Positions 1 to 6,037 of a stretch of 12,025 nucleotides of DNA are shown piece after piece. The stretch's first letter is position 1. Every line of letters begins with the position of its first letter. The notes beneath the pieces are model-generated. The model was not told where the DNA came from, did no database searches, and saw only the letters and a program-made list of their open reading frames with translations. The position numbers and the translations under genes were made by a program. Source of the stretch: Thermoplasmata archaeon (GTDB lineage Archaea; Thermoplasmatota; Thermoplasmata; Thermoplasmatales; Thermoplasmataceae); the NCBI GenBank assembly GCA_021797225.1, contig JAKAAE010000037.1, positions 1 through 12,025 on the forward strand, read 5' to 3'.

Positions 1-1
1 T

Positions 2-247
2 TACAGGGCTAAGATTACAAGATTCATTAAAAAATTTAGTGAAGGGACCTGGAAGATTAACAATAATTACGGCTTAAGATGGAACGTTGAAATACACTTC
101 TCCGGAATAAAGAGAATGCTTGGTGAGATAATAAGGGCTGTAAAGCCTGAGAATATTGTACAGGAAATGATGTTAAAGGTCTATTTCTACAATGAGTACA
201 GTAAACTAAGGGAGGAAACTAATTGTGCAACTCACTTCTCTTATTGA
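2..247 (+). CDS. C-terminal end of a DDE transposase (IS4/IS5-type), cut by window start
   Basis: An open frame runs from the window edge to a TGA at 245-247, giving 81 residues with no start in view. Residues 23-37 read YGLRWNVEIHFSGIK, which fits the Y-x2-R-x3-E-x6-K signature around the catalytic glutamate of IS4/IS5-type DDE transposases (Tyr23, Arg26, Glu30, Lys37 of the visible part). The following helix-rich tail and its YFYNEY segment also fit such a C-terminus. The enzyme would cut and join DNA at the ends of its own insertion sequence. The first two acidic residues of the triad lie outside the window, so it cannot be said whether the gene is intact. The matching terminal inverted repeat could not be identified because the other end of the element is not visible. 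The family call is from the motif only. Confidence 0.7.
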   Translation, partial: YRAKITRFIKKFSEGTWKINNNYGLRWNVEIHFSGIKRMLGEIIRAVKPENIVQEMMLKVYFYNEYSKLREETNCATHFSY

Positions 248-324
248 ATATCTCTTTAATCTCATCATTGCGTTTATAGTATCCATTCATCTTCCCGGAC
301 GCATGTTTTTAGACATAATTTATA

Positions 325-334
325 TGCTGCAGCA
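325..334. repeat. 10-bp perfect palindrome TGCTGCAGCA
   Basis: TGCTGCAGCA is self-complementary and lies between the transposase gene and the promoter of the next gene. It is G+C-rich against an A+T-rich background. It could be part of the insertion-sequence end or a protein-binding site; nothing in the window decides this. Confidence 0.3.
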
Positions 335-364
335 ATCTAGATAGGAAGTTTATAATGGTAGAAA

Positions 365-378
365 GTATAATATATTAA
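365..378 (+). promoter_or_regulatory. TATA-like box for the 227-residue membrane protein gene
   Basis: The stretch AGTATAATATATTA lies 17-30 bases before the GTG at 395, the spacing expected of an archaeal TATA box for a transcript starting at or near the start codon. There is no purine-rich ribosome binding site before the GTG, which fits a leaderless message. A second TATA-like stretch lies at 350-357. Confidence 0.45.
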
Positions 379-394
379 TTTTCAATAGATAAAT

Positions 395-1078
395 GTGGAA
401 TATACATACAGGGATGGTAAAATATATCAAGACGATACTGAAATTTACGAGGTTAAGGCAAATTCATCAAATCTCGGTGCTAAATCCATAGAAATTTCAA
501 ATGTTTCAGGACTGCAGAGTATTTATATTGATAAGGCCCCAGGCGGTTATAAGATCAGCCAGGGTTCCATGGAAATGGGAACCATTTCAAGAAATCTTGC
601 AATGAATTACAACGGAAGAAATTACTCATTGAGTAGACCATACCAGGATGGGGATACAAAGAAAATGGATATTAAATCTGATGATTCAAAAATAGGAACA
701 CTGACTTTTGGATCAGGATCACTTACCGGCGTATACGATTTTATGAATGATGAGATTCCAGTAATTGTGTATATGAGTGTGCTATCTCCATATATAAGAA
801 CTGCATATGGAAATCCAGGTCAACAGGGAACGGCTGCTGGGCAGAGGAGAAATATGTATAGGATGCCGCGAATATATGCTATACTTTCCAATGTTGTATT
901 TCTTATTGCAATAATATTAATCCTGGCATCCAATTATCTCGGTATACCATCATTATATGATTTTGTTATTTTAATAGCGGTTATAATTTTTTCTTTCGTT
1001 ATCAGGGCAATTGGTCGCAAGAAATATATGGAGGAACACAAAAATGATGATGAAACCGGAATGAATAAGAATTTATAA
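395..1078 (+). CDS. Unknown 227-residue protein with two C-terminal membrane helices
   Basis: I do not recognise the family. The first 150 or so residues are soluble-looking and rich in alternating beta-type segments (for example YTYRDGKIY at the start, GTISRNLAMNY at 62-72 and IGTLTF at 100-105). A short Gly/Gln-rich linker follows at 139-152. Two hydrophobic stretches at about 160-180 and 188-207 look like membrane helices, with a charged tail from 208. There is no signal peptide, so the N-terminal domain is probably cytoplasmic with a hairpin membrane anchor at the C-end. The beta-rich part followed by IGTLTFGSGSLTGVYDF faintly recalls tubby/LURP-like beta barrels, but this is only an impression. 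The start is a GTG, chosen because a TATA-like box lies at the right distance. It ends 21 bases before elp3 on the same strand. Confidence 0.7.
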   Translation: MEYTYRDGKIYQDDTEIYEVKANSSNLGAKSIEISNVSGLQSIYIDKAPGGYKISQGSMEMGTISRNLAMNYNGRNYSLSRPYQDGDTKKMDIKSDDSKIGTLTFGSGSLTGVYDFMNDEIPVIVYMSVLSPYIRTAYGNPGQQGTAAGQRRNMYRMPRIYAILSNVVFLIAIILILASNYLGIPSLYDFVILIAVIIFSFVIRAIGRKKYMEEHKNDDETGMNKNL

Positions 1079-1086
1079 TTATAAAC
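1071..1086 (+). promoter_or_regulatory. TATA-like box for elp3
   Basis: ATTTATAATTATAAAC overlaps the stop codon of the preceding gene and is centred about 22 bases before the elp3 ATG. No ribosome binding site is seen before that ATG, so elp3 may have its own promoter and a very short leader. Read-through from the upstream gene is also possible. Confidence 0.4.
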
Positions 1087-1099
1087 AATAATGATTTAG

Positions 1100-2647
1100 A
1101 TGGATTTTTATGAGGAAATCACCTCAGAAATAGCTAACGGTAATATCAAAACCAAAGAACAACTTCAGAAAGAGAAGTTATTATTATCTAAAAAATTTAA
1201 TTTAGATGTAGTTCCCAGTGATGTTGAAATACTGAATTATGGGGATAATAGAAAATTTGTCCAGCTTCTGCGAAAAAAGCCTACCAGGACTGTTTCAGGC
1301 GTTGCTGTGGTAGCGGCAATGACGTCACCGGAGGCATGTCCTCACGGGAAATGTATATTCTGCCCTGGTGGTATTGATTCAAATTCCCCACAATCGTATA
1401 CAGGCTACGAGCCATCGGCGCTCAGGGGTAAAAATAACTATTATGATTCTTATAATATTACATTCAATAGATTAAAACAGCTGGAAACAATAGGACATGA
1501 CACTAGCAAGGTTGATCTTATTGTCATGGGCGGAACATTCACCGCAAGAAGCCAGACATATCAGGAAACCTTTGTTAAAGGATGCATCGACGGGATGAAT
1601 AAGAACGTGTCAAATAGCCTGCAGGAATCCATAATGGAAAACGAAACTTCTTCAAGAAGATGCATAGGGATGACCATAGAAACCAAGCCAGACTGGTTCA
1701 ATGAGAGGGAAATAGATGAGGCCCTTTCCTATGGTACAACAAAGGTTGAGCTGGGTATACAGGTACTAAACGATGCAATATTGCGTCTTAACAGAAGGGG
1801 CCATGGAATTGAAGAGATTGTCAGGTCAACACAAATGGCAAGAGACGCAGGTTTTAAAATACTTTACCATTTAATGCCAGGTATGTATGGTTCTTCCTAT
1901 AAAGAGGATATAAAAAGCTTTGATATGGCGATGAATGATGATAGATTCCGACCAGATATGCTGAAAATATATCCCACACTGGTTGTTAAAAATACTGCAC
2001 TGTATATGTACTGGAAAGCGGGAAAGTACATGCCGTATGATACTCAAAAAGTTGTACAGATGGCAACATATTTCATGAAAAATATGCCACCATGGGTCAG
2101 AGTTATGAGAATGCAGAGAGATATCCCTGTGAATTTTATAGATGCCGGGGTTAAAAGAAGCGATTTGCATAACCTTGTTGATAATGAGCTGAGAAGTAGA
2201 AGAATAAAAACCATGGAAATCAGGAGCCGGGAAGTGGGTATTACAAAGGATTCATTCCATAGCGACTACTCACTAATAAGGAGAAACTACAGGGCTGCGA
2301 ACGGCGATGAAATATTCCTTTCCTATGAAAATTCCAAAAAAGATATAATAGGGTATCTGAGACTGAGAATGCCATCAGAATTTGCACACAGGAAGGAAAT
2401 TCTTGGATCCTCAGTTATCAGGGAAATAAGGGTGATGGGAAATATAGTACCTATAGGTGAGGAATCATCGGAAAACTGGCAGCACCATGGCTTTGGTAAA
2501 AAGCTTCTTGAGGAAGCAGAGAGGATATCCCTGGAAGAATATGATAAAAAAAGAATTATTGTTATAAGCGGTATAGGCGTAAGAAATTATTTCAGAAAGT
2601 ATGGATATGAAAGATTAGGGCCATACATGGCAAAGGAACTGATATAA
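1100..2647 (+). CDS. elp3: Elp3: radical SAM/acetyltransferase tRNA U34-modifying enzyme
   Basis: This is the catalytic subunit of Elongator, which in archaea acts alone. It uses acetyl-CoA and S-adenosylmethionine to start building a carboxymethyl-type side chain on C5 of wobble uridine 34 in tRNA. The radical SAM domain spans about 65-350 and binds its iron-sulfur cluster through Cys80, Cys85 and Cys88 (CPHGKCIFC, the Elp3 C-x4-C-x2-C spacing). MTIETKPDW (191-199) and VELGIQ (216-221) are family hallmarks. The acetyltransferase domain covers about 380-515, with acetyl-CoA loop QHHGFGKK at 461-468, ISGIGVRNYF at 489-498 and the terminal YGYERLGPYM at 501-510. At 515 residues it is close to the usual archaeal length. 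An oddity is that the linker before REVG (377-380) reads EIRSREVG, lacking the cysteines I recall from many prokaryotic homologues. It converges with the aldolase gene downstream. Confidence 0.96.
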   Translation: MDFYEEITSEIANGNIKTKEQLQKEKLLLSKKFNLDVVPSDVEILNYGDNRKFVQLLRKKPTRTVSGVAVVAAMTSPEACPHGKCIFCPGGIDSNSPQSYTGYEPSALRGKNNYYDSYNITFNRLKQLETIGHDTSKVDLIVMGGTFTARSQTYQETFVKGCIDGMNKNVSNSLQESIMENETSSRRCIGMTIETKPDWFNEREIDEALSYGTTKVELGIQVLNDAILRLNRRGHGIEEIVRSTQMARDAGFKILYHLMPGMYGSSYKEDIKSFDMAMNDDRFRPDMLKIYPTLVVKNTALYMYWKAGKYMPYDTQKVVQMATYFMKNMPPWVRVMRMQRDIPVNFIDAGVKRSDLHNLVDNELRSRRIKTMEIRSREVGITKDSFHSDYSLIRRNYRAANGDEIFLSYENSKKDIIGYLRLRMPSEFAHRKEILGSSVIREIRVMGNIVPIGEESSENWQHHGFGKKLLEEAERISLEEYDKKRIIVISGIGVRNYFRKYGYERLGPYMAKELI

Positions 2648-2858
2648 CACCTCCACCGGTAATACTTCTCGATATGAATAATTCTTGAATCCGGACGGCA
2701 GAAATTCCAGAGCTAGCCAATATATCTTAAACGAGCACAACTCTGAAACGTTAATTTTCTTACGCTTATTTAAAATATGATGGATGGGATACTATAAACA
2801 GTTTTCTCTCCAAGAATATCAATATCAAGAATCGGTAAATTTCCATGGACAACCATGG
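2648..2858. other. Convergent intergenic region without a recognised gene
   Basis: These 211 bases lie between the 3' ends of elp3 and the aldolase gene. Both strands have only short open frames. I see no tRNA-like or other recognised RNA. Features present are a TTATTTAAAATATG TATA-like stretch (about 2767-2780) with no convincing gene after it, a direct repeat CAAGAAT spaced by 8 bases (about 2810-2832), and a CCATGG pair at the aldolase end. Confidence 0.6.
2843..2858 (-). terminator. CCATGG-ACAA-CCATGG hairpin next to the aldolase stop
   Basis: Two copies of CCATGG separated by four bases can fold into a 6-bp stem with a tetraloop directly after the aldolase stop codon, as read on the minus strand. 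The second copy is the core of the palindrome AACCATGGTT (2851-2860), which overlaps the stop. There is no long T run, so a role as terminator or 3' processing signal is a guess. Confidence 0.25.
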
Positions 2859-3515
2859 TTATTTCCAGTTTTTCCACTGATTAAGATAACCTTCTGACAT
2901 ATTTCTCAATTCTTTAACATCTTTTTCGGGCAGTACATTAACCTTCCCATATAGTTTAGCAAGAATGAAAATATGAGCAGATTTTTCCAGAACCTGGGCT
3001 GCTATAACCGCACGTTCCATATCATTACCAACGGTTACAGCCCCGTGATTTTTCATTATTGTTGCATTGTTTATATCAAGACCTTTGACTACTTTATCTG
3101 CTAGTTCCTGTGTACCTGTAATTGCATATTCGGAGACATTAACACCGTTTCCCAGAATCATTGCAGTGTCCTCAGTTATAGGAGGTATTTTATCATCTGT
3201 TACAGACAGCACCGATGAATAAACAGAATGTGTGTGTACTATGGCATTGACATCCGGCCTTTTTTTGTAGATGGCATAATGCATCAATCTCTCGCTGGAT
3301 GGAGCAAGCTTTCCTTCTATTACATTGCCATTTATGTCAGTTATTATCATGTCTTCCGCTTTACTTTTCTCATAATTTGTGCCACTGGGTGTAATTGCGA
3401 TATTCCCATCATGGCATTTCATACTGATATTGCCCCAGGAACCCACAGTTAAATTTCCTTTAATCATTTCCCTGCAGGCATTTAAAACAATATTCCTTTC
3501 ATTTTCATAATTCAT
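2859..3515 (-). CDS. Class II aldolase, L-fuculose-phosphate aldolase type
   Basis: A 218-residue member of the class II aldolase/adducin family. FucA-type members cleave or form fuculose 1-phosphate from lactaldehyde and dihydroxyacetone phosphate using zinc. The expected residues are visible: phosphate-binding GNIS (28-31) and TPSG (42-45), catalytic Glu75 in SSER, zinc ligands His94 and His96 in HTHS, and the third zinc histidine, His157, in KNHGAV. Length matches E. coli FucA (about 215). In archaea such enzymes have been linked to lactaldehyde supply for coenzyme F420 and to sugar degradation. Related members are epimerases or MtnB dehydratases, so the exact substrate is open. It has its own TATA-like box, lies 38 bases downstream of the UspA-like gene, and is the last gene before the convergent elp3. 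Confidence 0.85.
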   Translation of the reverse strand: MNYENERNIVLNACREMIKGNLTVGSWGNISMKCHDGNIAITPSGTNYEKSKAEDMIITDINGNVIEGKLAPSSERLMHYAIYKKRPDVNAIVHTHSVYSSVLSVTDDKIPPITEDTAMILGNGVNVSEYAITGTQELADKVVKGLDINNATIMKNHGAVTVGNDMERAVIAAQVLEKSAHIFILAKLYGKVNVLPEKDVKELRNMSEGYLNQWKNWK

Positions 3516-3530
3516 TTTAATTGATTGCCA

Positions 3531-3545
3531 ACAATTATAAAATAT
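3531..3545 (-). promoter_or_regulatory. TATA-like box for the aldolase gene
   Basis: On the minus strand the stretch reads ATATTTTATAATTGT, centred about 23 bases before the aldolase ATG. No ribosome binding site precedes that ATG. The position fits a leaderless or nearly leaderless transcript, independent of the UspA-like gene. Confidence 0.5.
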
Positions 3546-3553
3546 TTGTTCAG

Positions 3554-4375
3554 CTATTTTTTGATAAGAATTGCATCTGTATCAGGATCCTTGATGAGAA
3601 GTTTAATATCTGATGTCATCCTATAATTTTGGGATTTTCTGGTGCCTACAACGATACAATCCGGACTCTCCGTTCTGATATAACTGCCTATTTCCTCCTT
3701 GATACCACTATGTTCACCGGATTTTATTATGGTAATGTTAAGTTTATTTTCAGAGAGCATGCCAGGATTATTCATGAGCATTTTAAAGCCATGTGTTGGT
3801 GTCCTGTCATATTTTCTCAAATCATAAATTGTTACATGAGAACCATAGGTTCTTGCTATCAACATGGCAAAGAATACAGCAGCTCTGGTATTTATTGATT
3901 CAGCCAGAGGAATCAGTATATTATTATAGGATCGATCCGGGTCACTGGAGCTCAGTATTGCACTGGGTATTGTGGAATTCTTAAGTATATAATCACCTAT
4001 ATTCCCGAATATGGAACTTGAAAGAAGTGATCTTTTTCTTGTGGACAGGAATAAAAGATCGTAATAATGCCCAGAGGTTTCGATTACTATTCCCTTTTTT
4101 ATATCCTCAAATGTCTGAATCTTTGGAACAACTTTTATACCTGCCTTTTTCCCCTCATTATAGGCTGAAGCTACAAGATTCAATCGGCTGTATGCACCAA
4201 CATTTTCCTTTTTTTCCCGTATTGTAATAGCAGTAATTTCAGACCCTCCATTTTTTGATATATCATATGATATTTTTAGAGCCTTTCTAGAATTTGTTCC
4301 CTTGAACATGGGTACAATAATATGCTCTGTTCTCAAAAAATATGATCGTGAAGATTCAAACATATGTATATTCAT
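3554..4375 (-). CDS. Tandem UspA-like protein (two universal stress domains)
   Basis: About 273 residues from the chosen start, with two Usp-type repeats. Each begins with the family's first strand (TEHIIVPMFKGTNSRKAL in repeat 1; YNNILIPLAESINTRAAVF in repeat 2) and ends with the D-x-x-V/L-x-x-S/G-T strand (YDLLFLSTRKRS; PDCIVVGTRKSQ). Usp proteins are cytoplasmic, often dimeric, and respond to stress; some bind ATP. The canonical G-x2-G-x9-G-S/T nucleotide loop is absent or degenerate in both repeats, so this looks like a non-ATP-binding type. The frame stays open to an ATG at 4448-4450. The extra 25 residues would be a hydrophobic stretch from A+T-rich DNA, however, and a TATA-like box lies at 4401-4412, so I place the start at Met 4373-4375 (a further Met is 4 codons on). 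It follows the ParA partner gene on the same strand. Confidence 0.8.
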   Translation of the reverse strand: MNIHMFESSRSYFLRTEHIIVPMFKGTNSRKALKISYDISKNGGSEITAITIREKKENVGAYSRLNLVASAYNEGKKAGIKVVPKIQTFEDIKKGIVIETSGHYYDLLFLSTRKRSLLSSSIFGNIGDYILKNSTIPSAILSSSDPDRSYNNILIPLAESINTRAAVFFAMLIARTYGSHVTIYDLRKYDRTPTHGFKMLMNNPGMLSENKLNITIIKSGEHSGIKEEIGSYIRTESPDCIVVGTRKSQNYRMTSDIKLLIKDPDTDAILIKK

Positions 4376-4400
4376 CCAAGTAAAGAATATAACAATTTCT

Positions 4401-4412
4401 ATTATTATAAAG
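4401..4412 (-). promoter_or_regulatory. TATA-like box for the UspA-like gene
   Basis: The minus strand reads CTTTATAATAAT here, centred about 31 bases before the ATG at 4375. That fits a short leader. If used, it excludes the longer start at 4450, which lies upstream of the box. Confidence 0.4.
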
Positions 4413-4454
4413 AAATTTCTCTGTTTTAATATAAGAAAAACAAACAGCAAGTTA

Positions 4455-4805
4455 TCAGTTCTTATTTATAAATGAATCACCCTTATGATTCCTATCTTCC
4501 AGTCTTTTCCTAATGTAATCTAGAAGCTCTGATTTGGTTTTCAACTTCGTTATGCTGCTATCTCTTCCCAGCCTATTGTCCCTTATAAAGGATTTTAAGG
4601 TTGCAATGTTTCTCCTTTTAAGTGTCCTATAAAGTTCCTCATCATTCCTGTATTCCGTTATTTTTATCCTCTTTTCCGGTTTCTTTTTCTCGTCGAGCTT
4701 TATATCTATATGTATCTTATCGATTAGATCCGGATTACTTTCAAGACGGTCGGCTATGTACCTCAGGATTTCCGAAAGGTCCTCAGATTTAGATTTACTC
4801 AACAT
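4455..4805 (-). CDS. Small charged partner of ParA, possible DNA-binding protein
   Basis: I cannot assign a family with certainty. The 116-residue protein is very rich in Lys, Arg, Asp and Glu. Residues 8-30 look like a helix, 31-56 form a charged beta-like stretch (IHIDIKLDEKKKPEKRIKI), and 66-104 (IATLKSFIRDNRLG, then ITKLKTKSELLDYI) read as two helices joined by a loop, like a SAP or Rho-N type nucleic-acid-binding hairpin. The gene overlaps the ParA gene by 11 bases, so the two are surely co-expressed and perhaps translationally coupled. In SegAB and other ParA systems the second gene encodes a small site-specific DNA-binding adaptor, and this protein has the right size and place. That role is inferred from context; it is not a recognised ParB and shows no obvious ribbon-helix-helix. 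Confidence 0.75.
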   Translation of the reverse strand: MLSKSKSEDLSEILRYIADRLESNPDLIDKIHIDIKLDEKKKPEKRIKITEYRNDEELYRTLKRRNIATLKSFIRDNRLGRDSSITKLKTKSELLDYIRKRLEDRNHKGDSFINKN

Positions 4806-5652
4806 ATTTCATGATCTCCTTCACCAGATTATTATACTTCTCTGTAAGATCATATCCGTATTTCTGTCCCAGTGTACTTACTTCGGTTTGATACTCAGCC
4901 GCCTCGGAAACTCTTACACTTAATGGTATGTATGGTGTGAGAATTCTGGGGTAGTCTCCCTTTCTTTCCCTGTATTTTAGCGATTCTATTATTGAATCGT
5001 GCAACCTGTTGTTCGATCTGTACATAGATATAATGATTCCAAGGGGTTTTATTGCAATTCCAGCATCCTTTTTAAAAGCGTCTATTCTCGCCAGTATCTG
5101 CGGGATTCCATAGGTAGAAAGTATATCCGGTACTGTAGGGATTAAATAATAATCGGAAATATATATGCCGGATAGTGTGATTAATCCAAGATTCGGGGGG
5201 CAGTCTATCATAACATAATCATAATTTTCGATGATTCTACTCAACGATTCTTTGAGAACTGTAATCGGTGTCTTTACAAAATACCCGGAATTGGATACCA
5301 GTGGTAGTTTATCCTGTATGTCTATGAGCCTTAAACTGGATGGTAGGAGATCTAAATTCTTAATGCCTGAATTCACATTGGATACGTTTTTAACGATTGA
5401 AGCTTCCAGATTAAAGAGCTCGGTGCCGTAGACCTTGTCACTGAAAAGCTGGAAAATAGTATTTCCCTTTTTATCCATATTTAGCCATTTAGATTCATCC
5501 ATCAGTGAAACTGTTGCATTTGTCTGTGGGTCCAGATCAATGATCAGAACTTTTTTACCATAATTAGCAGCCAGTATTTCAGAAACGGCTATTGTTGTCT
5601 GGGTTTTACCCACACCACCCTTTAAATTAATCGTGCTTATTACATGTACCAT
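4795..5652 (-). CDS. ParA/Soj-family ATPase (chromosome or plasmid partition type)
   Basis: A 285-residue P-loop ATPase of the ParA/MinD superfamily. The deviant Walker A motif KGGVGKTQT spans 11-19 with the signature lysine (Lys11) that completes the partner's site in the dimer. Walker A' is LIIDLDPQTNAT (36-47), and Walker B is YVMIDCPPNLG (146-156). The C-terminal part contains YIPLSVRVSEAAEY (241-254), matching the P-x-x-x-x-x-x-E-A region of Soj-type proteins. Such ATPases bind DNA non-specifically as ATP dimers and move cargo bound by a ParB-like adaptor. Here the overlapping 116-residue gene is the obvious candidate adaptor. A TATA-like box and a perfect 12-bp palindrome directly precede the start, suggesting autoregulation. 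Chromosomal segregation is the likeliest role, but an integrated plasmid origin or another positioning task is possible. Confidence 0.92.
   Translation of the reverse strand: MVHVISTINLKGGVGKTQTTIAVSEILAANYGKKVLIIDLDPQTNATVSLMDESKWLNMDKKGNTIFQLFSDKVYGTELFNLEASIVKNVSNVNSGIKNLDLLPSSLRLIDIQDKLPLVSNSGYFVKTPITVLKESLSRIIENYDYVMIDCPPNLGLITLSGIYISDYYLIPTVPDILSTYGIPQILARIDAFKKDAGIAIKPLGIIISMYRSNNRLHDSIIESLKYRERKGDYPRILTPYIPLSVRVSEAAEYQTEVSTLGQKYGYDLTEKYNNLVKEIMKYVE
4816..4820 (-). promoter_or_regulatory. Ribosome binding site AGGAG for the ParA partner gene
   Basis: AGGAG on the minus strand, inside the end of the ParA gene, lies 10 bases before the ATG at 4805. It supports that start and translation of the second gene from the shared message. 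Most first genes in the window lack such a site. Confidence 0.6.
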
Positions 5653-5660
5653 TACAGGTA

Positions 5661-5672
5661 AAACGATCGTTT
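5661..5672. promoter_or_regulatory. 12-bp palindrome AAACGATCGTTT, candidate operator or parS-like site
   Basis: AAACGATCGTTT is perfectly self-complementary. It sits 8 bases before the ParA start codon and touches the TATA-like box, where a bound protein would block transcription. Partition operons are commonly autorepressed by the ParA partner at such sites, and the same sites can serve as centromeres. No second copy was seen in this window. Confidence 0.45.
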
Positions 5673-5681
5673 ATATTTAAA
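5670..5681 (-). promoter_or_regulatory. TATA-like box for the ParA operon
   Basis: The minus strand reads TTTAAATATAAA, centred about 24 bases before the ParA ATG at 5652. That fits an archaeal promoter giving a leaderless transcript. Its downstream edge overlaps the palindrome by about two bases. Confidence 0.5.
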
Positions 5682-5729
5682 TTGTTTCATGGATTTAATA
5701 ATTTTCTAAAATTTATATGTGATAAGACC

Positions 5730-5990
5730 TTAATACGGGGGCATTGGCTTGAGAACGGTTCCCTCACTGTTCATCAATGTTTTATACTTCCCGAGATTTA
5801 TTTGCACATATCTAACAGGTTTTTGTTCGCTTTTGCTCAATAGTCTTTCTATGGAATCATTACTCCCGTTTGCTCTATTGCATACATCACTTATTTCCTC
5901 GGCTGTCAATTCCCTGTCGGTATCATCCATGTAACGAATATTTATACTTTTGATTTCATCGCATTTGTACATACACCAATAAAAGCTCAT
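5730..5990 (-). CDS. Unknown 86-residue protein
   Basis: No family recognised. The protein is mostly soluble and acidic in its middle (DDTDRELTAEEISDVCNRAN at about 22-41), then more basic with a strand-like VRYVQINLGKYKTLMN. It ends in a Pro-rich PMPPY. Two cysteines near the start (Cys6, Cys10) might bind a metal, but there is no second pair nearby. The gene lies 47 bases after the AK6 kinase stop and 77 bases before the ParA start, all on the minus strand. The start is uncertain: ATG at 5988-5990 has no ribosome binding site, while Met7 at 5970-5972 lies about 28 bases after the A+T-rich AAAATTAATTAA stretch and could head a leaderless message. Biased composition and the lack of any better frame support a real gene. 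Confidence 0.55.
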   Translation of the reverse strand: MSFYWCMYKCDEIKSINIRYMDDTDRELTAEEISDVCNRANGSNDSIERLLSKSEQKPVRYVQINLGKYKTLMNSEGTVLKPMPPY

Positions 5991-6037
5991 GTGTTAATTA
6001 ATTTTATTATGCGGCAGTAATATGACAGTAAAAATAT

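Noticed and set aside
1871..2170. 99-codon open frame on the minus strand inside elp3
   Set aside because: It lies wholly within a clearly conserved gene, has a low-complexity His/Ile-rich product and no promoter signal.
2767..2800. TATA-like TTATTTAAAATATG followed by ATGATGG as a promoter and small gene
   Set aside because: The following reading frame stops after six codons, and no RNA gene could be recognised.
3929..3938. Palindrome GGATCGATCC
   Set aside because: It falls inside the UspA-like coding region and is short enough to arise by chance; there is no second copy.
3228..4227. Several plus-strand open frames antisense to the aldolase and UspA-like genes
   Set aside because: The minus-strand frames carry family motifs; the plus-strand products are unstructured and match nothing recognised.
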